Assembly (NCBI RefSeq): GCF_041435115.1
Contig: NZ_CP108046.1
Span: 5,456,001-5,520,000, forward strand
Reading direction: 5' to 3'
DNA: 64,000 nt
DNA from: Streptomyces sp. NBC_00289
GTDB taxonomy: Bacteria; Actinomycetota; Actinomycetes; Streptomycetales; Streptomycetaceae
Below are positions 35,888 through 42,802 of the stretch, one piece after another. The notes under the pieces are model-generated. The model saw nothing but the letters and a program-made list of their open reading frames with translations. It had not been told where the DNA came from and searched no databases. Each line of letters begins with the position of its first letter. Position 1 is the stretch's first letter. The position numbers were made by a program, and so were the translations under genes.

Positions 35888-36877
35888 ATGTCCGTCTCCG
35901 CCCCCGCGATACCCTCCCCGTCCGTTCCCGCCCCGGCCCCCGCGCCCGTCCTCGCCGAGGTCGTGCGCTCCGGCTTCGTCGAGGGGCGGCACCGGGGCAG
36001 CCTGGTCGTGCTGGACGCCGACGGGGCCGTGGAGCTGGCACTGGGTGACGTGACGGCGCCGGTCTTCCCCCGCTCCTCCAACAAGCCGATGCAGGCGGCG
36101 GGTGTGCTGCGGGCCGGCCTGGAGCTGACCGGCGAGCGGCTGGCGCTGGCCGCCGCGAGCCACTCCGGCGAGATCTTCCACCGCGACCTGGTCCAGAAAA
36201 TGCTGGACGAGCACGGCCTCACCGCCGCCCGACTGCAGTGCCCGCCCGACCTCCCCCTGGACGCGGTGGAGCGGGAGACCTACCTGGCCTCGGGCGCCGT
36301 CCGCGACCGGGTGGTGATGAACTGCTCCGGCAAGCACACCGCGATGCTGGCCGCGTGCGTGCTCCGCGACTGGCCGCTCGACTCCTACCTCGACCCGGCG
36401 CACCCGCTCCAGCGGCTCGTCCACGAGGTGGTGGAGGAAGCGGCCGGCGAACCGGTCGCGGCCGTCGGCACGGACGGGTGCGGTGCGCCCCTGATGGCGA
36501 TCAGCCTGACCGGCCTGGCCCGCGCCTACCGTGCGTTCGTCCTCGCCGACCCCGGCACCCCCGAACGCCGGGTCGCCGACGCCATGCGGGCCCACCCCGA
36601 GTACGTCGCCGGCACCCGCCGCCCCGACACCTGGCTGATGCGGGAGATCCCCGGCGCCCTGTCCAAGATGGGCGCGGAGGCGGTCCAGGCGGTCGCCCTC
36701 CCGGACGGCCGGTCCCTCGCCTTCAAGATCGAGGACGGGGCCGGCCGGGCGCTGGGCCCGGTACTCGCCCGCACCCTGACCCTCATGGGGGTGCAGAGCC
36801 CGGTGGTACAGCGCATCGGCCGGGCACCGCTGACGGGCGGGGAGCACGAGGTGGGGGAGATCCGGGCGACGTTCTGA
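35888..36877 (+). CDS. L-asparaginase II family protein
   Basis: A 329-aa asparaginase-type protein (RhtA/AsnA II thermolabile family): VLAEVVRSGFVEGRHRGS, FPRSSNKPMQAAG, AAASHSGEIFH, VMNCSGKHTAML and VGTDGCGAPLMAISL. The SSNKP and CSGKH motifs match the active site of the Rhizobium etli-type enzymes. It converts asparagine to aspartate and ammonia. The Pro/Ala-rich first 25 residues are variable. The ATG at 35888 lies 7 bases after an AAGG. No signal peptide, so cytoplasmic. Confidence 0.85.
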   Translation: MSVSAPAIPSPSVPAPAPAPVLAEVVRSGFVEGRHRGSLVVLDADGAVELALGDVTAPVFPRSSNKPMQAAGVLRAGLELTGERLALAAASHSGEIFHRDLVQKMLDEHGLTAARLQCPPDLPLDAVERETYLASGAVRDRVVMNCSGKHTAMLAACVLRDWPLDSYLDPAHPLQRLVHEVVEEAAGEPVAAVGTDGCGAPLMAISLTGLARAYRAFVLADPGTPERRVADAMRAHPEYVAGTRRPDTWLMREIPGALSKMGAEAVQAVALPDGRSLAFKIEDGAGRALGPVLARTLTLMGVQSPVVQRIGRAPLTGGEHEVGEIRATF

Positions 36878-36974
36878 GGGGGCGGGCCCCGGTTCACCCG
36901 GGACGGCCGGAGCCGCGAGGCAGGGGCACGGAAATCCCCGCGACACCCACCCCCGGTCCACCTAACGTGACCTC

Positions 36975-38225
36975 ATGACCAGCCGCCCCGACATCGACAT
37001 ACGCCCGATCACCGAGACCGAGTTCCCCGACTGGCTCCGCGCGGTGAACACCGGCTTCCTGCGCCCGCCCACCCCGTCCGACACCGAGCTCGAGGCCCGC
37101 CGCGCCCAGTTCACCCCGGGCCGCTACCTCGGCGCCTTCGACGGCGGTCGCTGCGTGGCGACCTTCAAGTCCTTCGCCCAGGAACTCACGGCCGTCGGCG
37201 GGGCCTTCGTCCAGGCCGACGCCATCACGGGCGTCACGGTCACCGCCACCCACCGCCGCCGCGGCCTGCTCACCCGCATGATGGCCCAGGACCTGGCGGC
37301 CGCCAAGGAGCGCGGGGATGTCGTCGCGACCCTGATCGCCGCCGAGTACCCGATCTACGGCCGCTACGGCTTCGGCCCCGCCACCTCGATGACCGAGTGG
37401 ACGATCGACGTGCCGCGCACCGGCCTCGACCGCCGCCGCCCGGTTCCGGAGGACGGCGGCCGGATCGACCTCGTCGAGGCGGAGGACGTCCGCAAGCTCG
37501 GCCCCGACCTGCACGAGCGGCTGCGCCGGGCCGTGCCGGGCGCGGTCAGCCGCGGCGACGTGTGGTGGCGGGTCAACACCGGCGCCATCCGGTACGGCTC
37601 GTCGTGGACCGAGCCCTTCTACGCCGTGTACCGCTCGGCGGACGGCGAGGTCGAGGGGCTGGCCTCCTACGAGTCGGACGACAACTGGCACGACAAGCGG
37701 CCGCACAACACGGCGGAGGTGAACTGGCTGATCGCGTCGACGCCGGCCGCCGAGCGCGCCCTGTGGCACTACCTGTGCTCGATCGACTGGATCACCAAGG
37801 TCAAGAGTGGCTGGCGCGGCCCCGACGACCTGCTCCCGCACTTCCTGCCGGACCCGAGGGCGGCCAGGATCAGCACGCAGTCCGACTGGCTGTGGGTGCG
37901 GATCCTCGACGTCGTACGGGCCCTGGAAGCGCGCACGTACGACCGTTCGGGCTCGCTGGTGCTGGAGGTCGTCGACGGGACCGGGCTGGCCGGCGGCCGC
38001 TTCCGGCTGGAGGCGTCGGCGCAGGGCGCGTCCTGTGCGCCGACCACTCGGGATGCCGAGCTCACGCTCGACGTCCGGGAGTTGGCGCCGCTGTGGCTGG
38101 GCGACGAGTCGGCCTCGCGGCTGGCGGCACTGGGCCGGGTCCGGGAAGAACGAGCGGGCGCCGCCCGTGAGGCCGACGCCCTGCTGCGTACGTCCGGGCG
38201 ACCGTGGTGCCCGGACATGTTCTGA
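36975..38225 (+). CDS. Eis-like GNAT N-acetyltransferase
   Basis: A 416-aa protein with the Eis layout: an N-terminal GNAT domain ([21 protein letters not shown], the acetyl-CoA loop, near residues 75-95), a second GNAT-like domain, and a C-terminal sterol-carrier-type domain ending with [13 protein letters not shown], whose free C-terminus is the catalytic carboxylate in Eis. The final residues PDMF match that pattern. Eis proteins acetylate aminoglycosides or other amines at several positions. It is monocistronic. Confidence 0.92.
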   Translation: MTSRPDIDIRPITETEFPDWLRAVNTGFLRPPTPSDTELEARRAQFTPGRYLGAFDGGRCVATFKSFAQELTAVGGAFVQADAITGVTVTATHRRRGLLTRMMAQDLAAAKERGDVVATLIAAEYPIYGRYGFGPATSMTEWTIDVPRTGLDRRRPVPEDGGRIDLVEAEDVRKLGPDLHERLRRAVPGAVSRGDVWWRVNTGAIRYGSSWTEPFYAVYRSADGEVEGLASYESDDNWHDKRPHNTAEVNWLIASTPAAERALWHYLCSIDWITKVKSGWRGPDDLLPHFLPDPRAARISTQSDWLWVRILDVVRALEARTYDRSGSLVLEVVDGTGLAGGRFRLEASAQGASCAPTTRDAELTLDVRELAPLWLGDESASRLAALGRVREERAGAAREADALLRTSGRPWCPDMF

Positions 38226-38463
38226 GTGCTCCTCGGTGTCGGCGACTGGATTGGTGCTGATCCATCCGTAGCTGTGCTGTTGGCCGTGCTCTTCGGTTGT
38301 GGCTGTACCCGGCATGCCTTGCGCATGCCCGCTGTATGAAGTTGTGGCTGGTCCTCGGTGTTCAGTTGTGGCTGGGCTGTGTTGCGGACCGATCGGACTC
38401 CCGGCTCCCCTCCGGAAGGGAGAACGATCGGCCAACCTTGTGAAGGTTTGACCACGTTGCTCA
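38226..38463. repeat. Gene-free stretch with short repeats before devE
   Basis: No convincing gene is present in this 240-base stretch, which is AT-richer than its surroundings. GTTGTGGCTG occurs near 38296, 38341 and 38365, and CCTCGGTGT near 38231 and 38353. A perfect stem GGCATGC-CTTGC-GCATGCC lies at 38311-38329. It may be the leftover of a duplicated segment or hold a small RNA. Confidence 0.4.
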
Positions 38464-38565
38464 AGTTGGCGACCAACTCAACAGTACTTATCTCCGTTTG
38501 GAAGCGTCTCATAACCACCTTCCGGCGAACTGCCGAAAGATGGCGAGAAGTTGTACTGTTTGGCC
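38464..38565 (+). promoter_or_regulatory. devE promoter: palindrome and leaderless -10
   Basis: AGTTGG-CGA-CCAACT at 38464-38478 is a perfect 6-bp inverted repeat starting exactly 102 bases before the GTG at 38566. A -10 like TACTGT (38554-38559) ends six bases before that GTG, so the transcript would begin on the start codon. The whole stretch is clearly homologous to the devA promoter (about three of four bases the same), with equal spacing. Likely bound by DevE and/or DevA. Confidence 0.75.
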
Positions 38566-39474
38566 GTGGACCCGAAACATGCCTCCGTCAATGGACGGTC
38601 GAGGTCACAGCGGCCACAGAAGTCACATCACGAGGTGGCCGACGAGCTGCGCGCCCGGATCAGGTCCGGTGCGCTGCGGCCGGGCCAGCGCATGCCCACG
38701 CAGGCCAACCTGGCCGACGAGTTCGGCGTGGAGCGCGGTGCCGTACGCCAGGCCCTGCGCATCCTGCAGGGAGAGCACCTGCTGACCAACGTGTCGAAGG
38801 GCAGCCCGGCCACGGTCGCCCCCGATCTGGGCCTCGACAGGCTCCTGACCGGCCCGGCAGCCCCGCCGCTGCCCACCACCGTGGGCCTCGCGCCCCGCAT
38901 AGCGACGGCCTTCGCGTCCCCACACGTCGAGATCGACGCACTGTGTCTGACCTCGGTCTCCCTCACGCTCGCGATCGGCGAACCCCTGCGCCGCATCCAC
39001 GCCGGACAGCTGAATCCGGCCAAGATCGACGTGCGGATCCTGCTGCCGAGCCGTGACATCGACCTCGCCTTCCCGGCTCCGGTGGACCCCTCGGTCGACG
39101 GCCGGCTGCAGCGCCGCTGGCTGGCCCAGCGCAACGCCCAGGGTCAGGTGTTGCGGCACAACCTGTTGGCACTGCGGGCCACGCACGGCACCGAGGTCGA
39201 CGTCACCTTCCGGGCCCTGCCCTTCACCCCGCCGGTGAAGCTGTACCTGCTCAACGGCGCGGAGGCGCTCTTCGCGTACTACACGCTCTCGCGGCGCGCG
39301 GAGGAGATCGACCACGAGCGCCTCGAGCTGTACGACGCCGAGGGCACCCAGTCGATGCTGTTCGCTTTCGAACAGGGCGCCGGCCTGCGTGACACGACGT
39401 TCGTGGAGCAGTCCCACCTGTGGTTCAACGCACTGTGGGAGACGATCAGTTCGGAGCTCGTGCTCACGAACTGA
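38566..39474 (+). CDS. devE: GntR-family developmental regulator DevE
   Basis: A 302-aa DevA-type GntR regulator. The winged helix lies at about 25-90 (GALRPGQRMPTQANLADEFG, VERGAVRQALRIL). The C-terminal domain (about 115-300) is shared with DevA and two other proteins of this window: KIDVRILLPSRDIDLAFP, FTPPVKLYLLNGAEALFAYY, and a final W-F-x4-W. Position before a small membrane gene and devA-devB matches devE of S. coelicolor, as I recall it. The GTG at 38566 is preferred because it aligns with the starts of the paralogues and sits six bases after a -10 hexamer. Confidence 0.88.
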   Translation: MDPKHASVNGRSRSQRPQKSHHEVADELRARIRSGALRPGQRMPTQANLADEFGVERGAVRQALRILQGEHLLTNVSKGSPATVAPDLGLDRLLTGPAAPPLPTTVGLAPRIATAFASPHVEIDALCLTSVSLTLAIGEPLRRIHAGQLNPAKIDVRILLPSRDIDLAFPAPVDPSVDGRLQRRWLAQRNAQGQVLRHNLLALRATHGTEVDVTFRALPFTPPVKLYLLNGAEALFAYYTLSRRAEEIDHERLELYDAEGTQSMLFAFEQGAGLRDTTFVEQSHLWFNALWETISSELVLTN

Positions 39475-39510
39475 TCGTCTCCCACGGCTGCCGGCCAGGT
39501 GACTCCTGCC

Positions 39511-39699
39511 TCACAGGGCGGGCCCCGCGACCAGGAGGGCGAGCACCACGGCCCCGACGGAGCTGACGGCCGGACTGTTGGACTTGATGCCGACGGTGAG
39601 CAGGAGCAGGCCGACGATGCCGGTGATCCCGTACTTCACCTGGACGGTCTGCTCGATACCGACGACGAGGACGGCGGAGACAAGGGCGAGGACAGGCAC
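39511..39699 (-). CDS. Small two-TM membrane protein (62 aa)
   Basis: Starts MPVLALVSAVLVVGIEQT from a GTG at 39699 with AAGGAGG nine bases upstream. Nearly the whole protein is hydrophobic: three short segments around residues 2-15, 25-37 and 45-60. It lies between devE and devA on the opposite strand, divergent from devA, so the devA palindrome could act on it too. A 106-residue reading from further upstream is less likely. Function unknown. Confidence 0.7.
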   Translation of the reverse strand: MPVLALVSAVLVVGIEQTVQVKYGITGIVGLLLLTVGIKSNSPAVSSVGAVVLALLVAGPAL

Positions 39700-39822
39700 G
39701 ATGGGGTTCCTCCTTCGGGGCTTCCGGGGCGGGCGGTTCGTGGGGGGCGGTTGTGGGGGTGGTCGTAGGGGATCGGGACGAGGTGGGGCGATGAGGAGGC
39801 AAACCTTCCGCCAACTCCGGTA

Positions 39823-39924
39823 AGTTGGCAACCAACTCTGTAGTAGTTGTCCCCACTTGGTACCTACTCATAAACAACTTTCAAACAACTCCCCATAGAT
39901 GGATCGAAGTTGTAGCGTTTGGTC
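39823..39924 (+). promoter_or_regulatory. devA promoter: palindrome and leaderless -10
   Basis: AGTTGG-CAA-CCAACT at 39823-39837 starts exactly 102 bases before the GTG at 39925, as upstream of devE. The -10 like TAGCGT (39913-39918) ends six bases before the GTG. Blocks ACTCATAA, AGATGG, GAAGTTGTA and GTTTGG are shared with devE at the same positions. No ribosome binding site precedes the GTG, which supports a leaderless transcript. Confidence 0.75.
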
Positions 39925-40797
39925 GTGACCCAGGAGAACGTGGCAGTGAACGGCAGCAGAAAGCTCTCGCCCCAGGAAATCGCCGACAGCCTGCGGGAAC
40001 GCATCCGCGGCGGGGACCTGAAGGCCGGAGACCGGCTGCCTACCCAGGCCGAACTCGCCGAGGAGTTCGGCGTGGAGCGGGGCACCGTCCGCCAAGCCCT
40101 GCGGGCACTCCAGGAGGACGGTCTCCTCAGCAACGTGAGCAAGGGCAGCCCGCCGCGCATCGCCGAACCGGCCGCCGGCCGGGCCGAACCGCAGCCGACC
40201 ATGGTGGGACTGGCCCCGCGCCTGGCAGAAGCCTTCGCGGCGCCGCACGTGCGGGTGGACGCGGCCTGTCTGACGGCCGAGACGCTCATGATGGCGCTGA
40301 GTGAACCGGTCCGCCTGATCCACGAGGGCCGCATCCGCCCCGAGTCGCTCGACGTCCGTATCCTCCTGCCGTCCCGGGACATCACCCTCGCCTTCCCGGT
40401 CCCCGTCGACGGCCGCGGCGACGCCGACCCCGTCCACCAGAGATGGCTGGCCCAGCGCAACGCCCAGGGTCACGTCCTGCGGCACAACCTGCAGACCCTG
40501 CGCTCCTCGCACGGCGTCGACGTACGGGTGACGTTCCGCGCGCTGCCCTTCACCCCGCCGGTGAAGCTGTACCTCCTGAACGAGGAGGAGGCGCTGATCG
40601 CGTACTACATGGTCACGCGCCGCGAGGAGACCTCCGACAGCGGGACGCTCGACATGTACGACGTCCTCGGCACCGAATCCCTCCTCTTCTCCTTCGAGAA
40701 GCGGACCGGCCAGCGCGACGCGGCCTTCGTGGAGGAATCCCAGAAGTGGTTCGACGCCCTCTGGGAAACCATCACGACTGACCTGACACTCTCTTAG
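39925..40797 (+). CDS. devA: GntR-family developmental regulator DevA
   Basis: A 290-aa regulator needed for aerial growth and sporulation in S. coelicolor (literature knowledge of DevA). The winged helix spans about 15-80 (GDLKAGDRLPTQAELAEEFG, VERGTVRQALRAL). The C-terminal domain has SLDVRILLPSRDITLAFP, FTPPVKLYLLNEEEAL and KWFDALWETI. It is highly similar to DevE over its whole length. Its stop TAG shares one base with the GTG of devB, so the two genes are coupled. Probably autoregulated through the upstream palindrome. Confidence 0.92.
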   Translation: MTQENVAVNGSRKLSPQEIADSLRERIRGGDLKAGDRLPTQAELAEEFGVERGTVRQALRALQEDGLLSNVSKGSPPRIAEPAAGRAEPQPTMVGLAPRLAEAFAAPHVRVDAACLTAETLMMALSEPVRLIHEGRIRPESLDVRILLPSRDITLAFPVPVDGRGDADPVHQRWLAQRNAQGHVLRHNLQTLRSSHGVDVRVTFRALPFTPPVKLYLLNEEEALIAYYMVTRREETSDSGTLDMYDVLGTESLLFSFEKRTGQRDAAFVEESQKWFDALWETITTDLTLS

Positions 40798-41546
40798 TGA
40801 CCTCTGATACGACGCAGACCGAACTGGCGGCAGCACAACCGGCGTTCGACCCCGAGCGGATCCGGAACCTGATCATGAACGCGCGGGTCGTCCTGTGGGA
40901 TTTCGACGGACCGATCTGCCGCCTGTTCGCGGGACACTCGGCGGAGCGGGTGGCGGTCGAACTGGTGGAGTGGCTCGAAGGCAGGGGCCTGCACGGCCTG
41001 CTGACCGACACGGAACGGCAGTCCCTGGACCCGCAGGTAGTTCTGCGCGCTGTGGACCTCAGACATCCCGGCAGTGACCTCGTGGCGGAGTTGGAGGAAC
41101 GTTTGACCCAGGAGGAGCTCCGGGCCACGCCCACGGCGATGCCAACCCCGTATGCCGACCCGCTGATCCGTACATGGGCTGCTGTCGGCACCCGGCTGGC
41201 CATTGCCACCAACAACTCCCCCCGAGGTGTCCGCAAATACCTGACCGGCCGGGATCTCGTCCCCTGCTTCGCTCCGCACATATACGGCCGCACCCCGACG
41301 CTCAGCCGCCTCAAGCCCGACCCCCACTGTCTGACCCGTGCCCTGAGCGCCATGGGCTCGGCTCCCTCAGCCGCTCTGATGATCGGCGACACACCGTCCG
41401 ACCTGCTGGCCGCCCGCGCGGCCGGCGTCCCGTTCCTCGGCTACGCGCGTAACGAGCGCAAGGCGAAGCTCCTGCGGGACGAGGGCGCCGAGACGATCGT
41501 GAACTCGCTGCAGCCCGTTCTCGAACTCCTCCGGTCTCACGCCTGA
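40797..41546 (+). CDS. devB: HAD-superfamily phosphatase DevB
   Basis: A 249-aa hydrolase with the four HAD motifs: nucleophile Asp in LWDFDGPICR near residue 34, Thr in IATNNSPRG, Lys in SRLKPDPHC, and the acidic pair in IGDTPSD. A helical cap follows motif I. Overlap with devA by one base indicates an operon, as known for S. coelicolor devAB. Its substrate is unknown. Asp-x-Asp in motif I is typical of phosphatases rather than dehalogenases. Confidence 0.9.
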   Translation: MTSDTTQTELAAAQPAFDPERIRNLIMNARVVLWDFDGPICRLFAGHSAERVAVELVEWLEGRGLHGLLTDTERQSLDPQVVLRAVDLRHPGSDLVAELEERLTQEELRATPTAMPTPYADPLIRTWAAVGTRLAIATNNSPRGVRKYLTGRDLVPCFAPHIYGRTPTLSRLKPDPHCLTRALSAMGSAPSAALMIGDTPSDLLAARAAGVPFLGYARNERKAKLLRDEGAETIVNSLQPVLELLRSHA

Positions 41547-41626
41547 GCCATCAGCAGCGTGAACACCACGGCAGCCCCGACGGCCAGGTCCTTGTCGCCA
41601 CCTTTCTCTCACTCTCCGCGGGGACG

Positions 41627-41694
41627 TCAACGGAGGCCAATTGGAGCCGTTGACCGCCGTTTTGCCGGAAGCGGGGAAGCGGTACGTTCCACAG
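41627..41694 (+). promoter_or_regulatory. Promoter/operator of the third DevA-like gene
   Basis: TCAACGG (41627-41633) and CCGTTGA (41647-41653) form an inverted repeat around a centre containing the palindrome CCAATTGG (41637-41644). A -10 like TACGTT (41683-41688) ends six bases before the GTG at 41695, the same leaderless layout as devE and devA, but the operator sequence differs. Confidence 0.6.
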
Positions 41695-42570
41695 GTGACC
41701 GCACGGCAGGGCAGGCAGGGTGGGAGCGGCAAGGAGTTCCAGAAGGTCTCCGGTGAACTGCGGGCCCGGATGACGGACGGGACCTATCCGCTGCGTTCCT
41801 TCCTGCCCGCGCAACGTGATCTCGCCGCGGAGTTCGAGGTCTCCCGGGACACCGTCCAGCGGGCGCTGCGGGAGCTGGTCGACGAGGGCTGGATCGAATC
41901 ACGGCAGGGCAGCGGCTCACGGGTGATCAAGACCCAGCGCATACAGTCCTCCACGCCCAGGGCGACCAGGACGCGGCTCGGGATGACACTGGGGCCGCTC
42001 ATCAGCGAGGCCTTCGAGCAGCCCGAAGTGACTCTCGACGTCTCCACGTTGACCTCCGAGTCCCTGGACGCGCACATCCGTCTCCAGGTGGAGCGCATCC
42101 GCTCCGGTTACATCGCGCCCCAGCACATCGCCCTGCGCATGCTCCTGCCCGACGAGACGATGCCCCTGCCCTATCCCCGGGCCAAGGGCGACGAGGGCGA
42201 CGAGCGGCCGCGGCAGCGCCTGCTCGCCATCACACAGCGCCACACGGAGTCCTTGCGGGTTCAGCTGAACGACCTGCGGACCGAGAACCTGGTGCCCTCC
42301 GTCGACCTGAGGATCCGCCACGCACCACTGATCCCCGCGTTCAAGCTGTACCTGCTCAACGGCGCCGAAGCTCTGCACGGGATGTACGAGGTGATCGAGC
42401 GCCAGATGGACGTGGGCACCGGCGAGGTGATCACCGCCCTCGACGTCCTGGGCGTCGGAGCCACGCTCACCCACCACGTGAAGGACGCCGACCCGAATTC
42501 ACAGGGATCGGTCTTCGTCAACGCCATGCAGATGTGGTTCGAGTCGGTCTGGAACCTGCTCGGCGAATAG
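41695..42570 (+). CDS. Third DevA-like GntR regulator
   Basis: A 291-aa protein. The winged helix (about 10-80) reads YPLRSFLPAQRDLAAEFEVSR and DTVQRALRELVDEGWI, with ARMTDGTYP before it. The C-terminal domain aligns with DevA and DevE: HIALRMLLPDETMPLPYP, IPAFKLYLLNGAEALHGMY, and MWFESVWNLL at the end. It is more distant from DevA than DevE is. The GTG at 41695 aligns with the starts of the paralogues. It follows devB by about 150 bases on the same strand and precedes the double-kinase gene. Confidence 0.85.
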   Translation: MTARQGRQGGSGKEFQKVSGELRARMTDGTYPLRSFLPAQRDLAAEFEVSRDTVQRALRELVDEGWIESRQGSGSRVIKTQRIQSSTPRATRTRLGMTLGPLISEAFEQPEVTLDVSTLTSESLDAHIRLQVERIRSGYIAPQHIALRMLLPDETMPLPYPRAKGDEGDERPRQRLLAITQRHTESLRVQLNDLRTENLVPSVDLRIRHAPLIPAFKLYLLNGAEALHGMYEVIERQMDVGTGEVITALDVLGVGATLTHHVKDADPNSQGSVFVNAMQMWFESVWNLLGE

Positions 42571-42802
42571 GCGAGGGCTGCGGGTCACAGCTGAGGGGGT
42601 GCTGTAGCATGCGCGAACCGCGTGAGCAACCGCTCCCGTTCGTACGTATGGGATGGCGAACACGCCAACCTCGAACGACCTGACGCAGAAGAGCGCCAAA
42701 CCACCCGTTGTGGCTACTCAAGCCGGACTCTGGTCGTGCAAACCCTCTCGGCGTTTAAGTATTGCCGTATCTTCCATCTCGCACGAGTATCCGGAGCGAC
42801 CA
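42571..42802 (+). promoter_or_regulatory. Gap before the double-kinase gene
   Basis: A 232-base gap with AT-rich patches (GTTTAAGTATTGCC near 42757). The frame of the kinase is open back to an ATG at 42653, but the residues there look non-coding. GTTCG and CGAAC flank 14 bases near 42632-42655. I see no clear terminator after the preceding regulator, so read-through is possible. Confidence 0.35.

Noticed and set aside
38300..38518. Minus-strand frame with QPQL repeats before devE
   Set aside because: It reads through the end of the Eis-like gene and the devE palindrome, and its repeats reflect the DNA repeats only.
39700..39831. 106-residue version of the small membrane protein
   Set aside because: The extra N-terminus is Pro/Arg-rich, overlaps the devA control region, and the GTG at 39699 has a far better ribosome binding site.
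42653..42802. Earlier ATG start for the double kinase
   Set aside because: Residues before 42803 do not resemble kinase sequence and there is no ribosome binding site; the GTG at 42803 has one.
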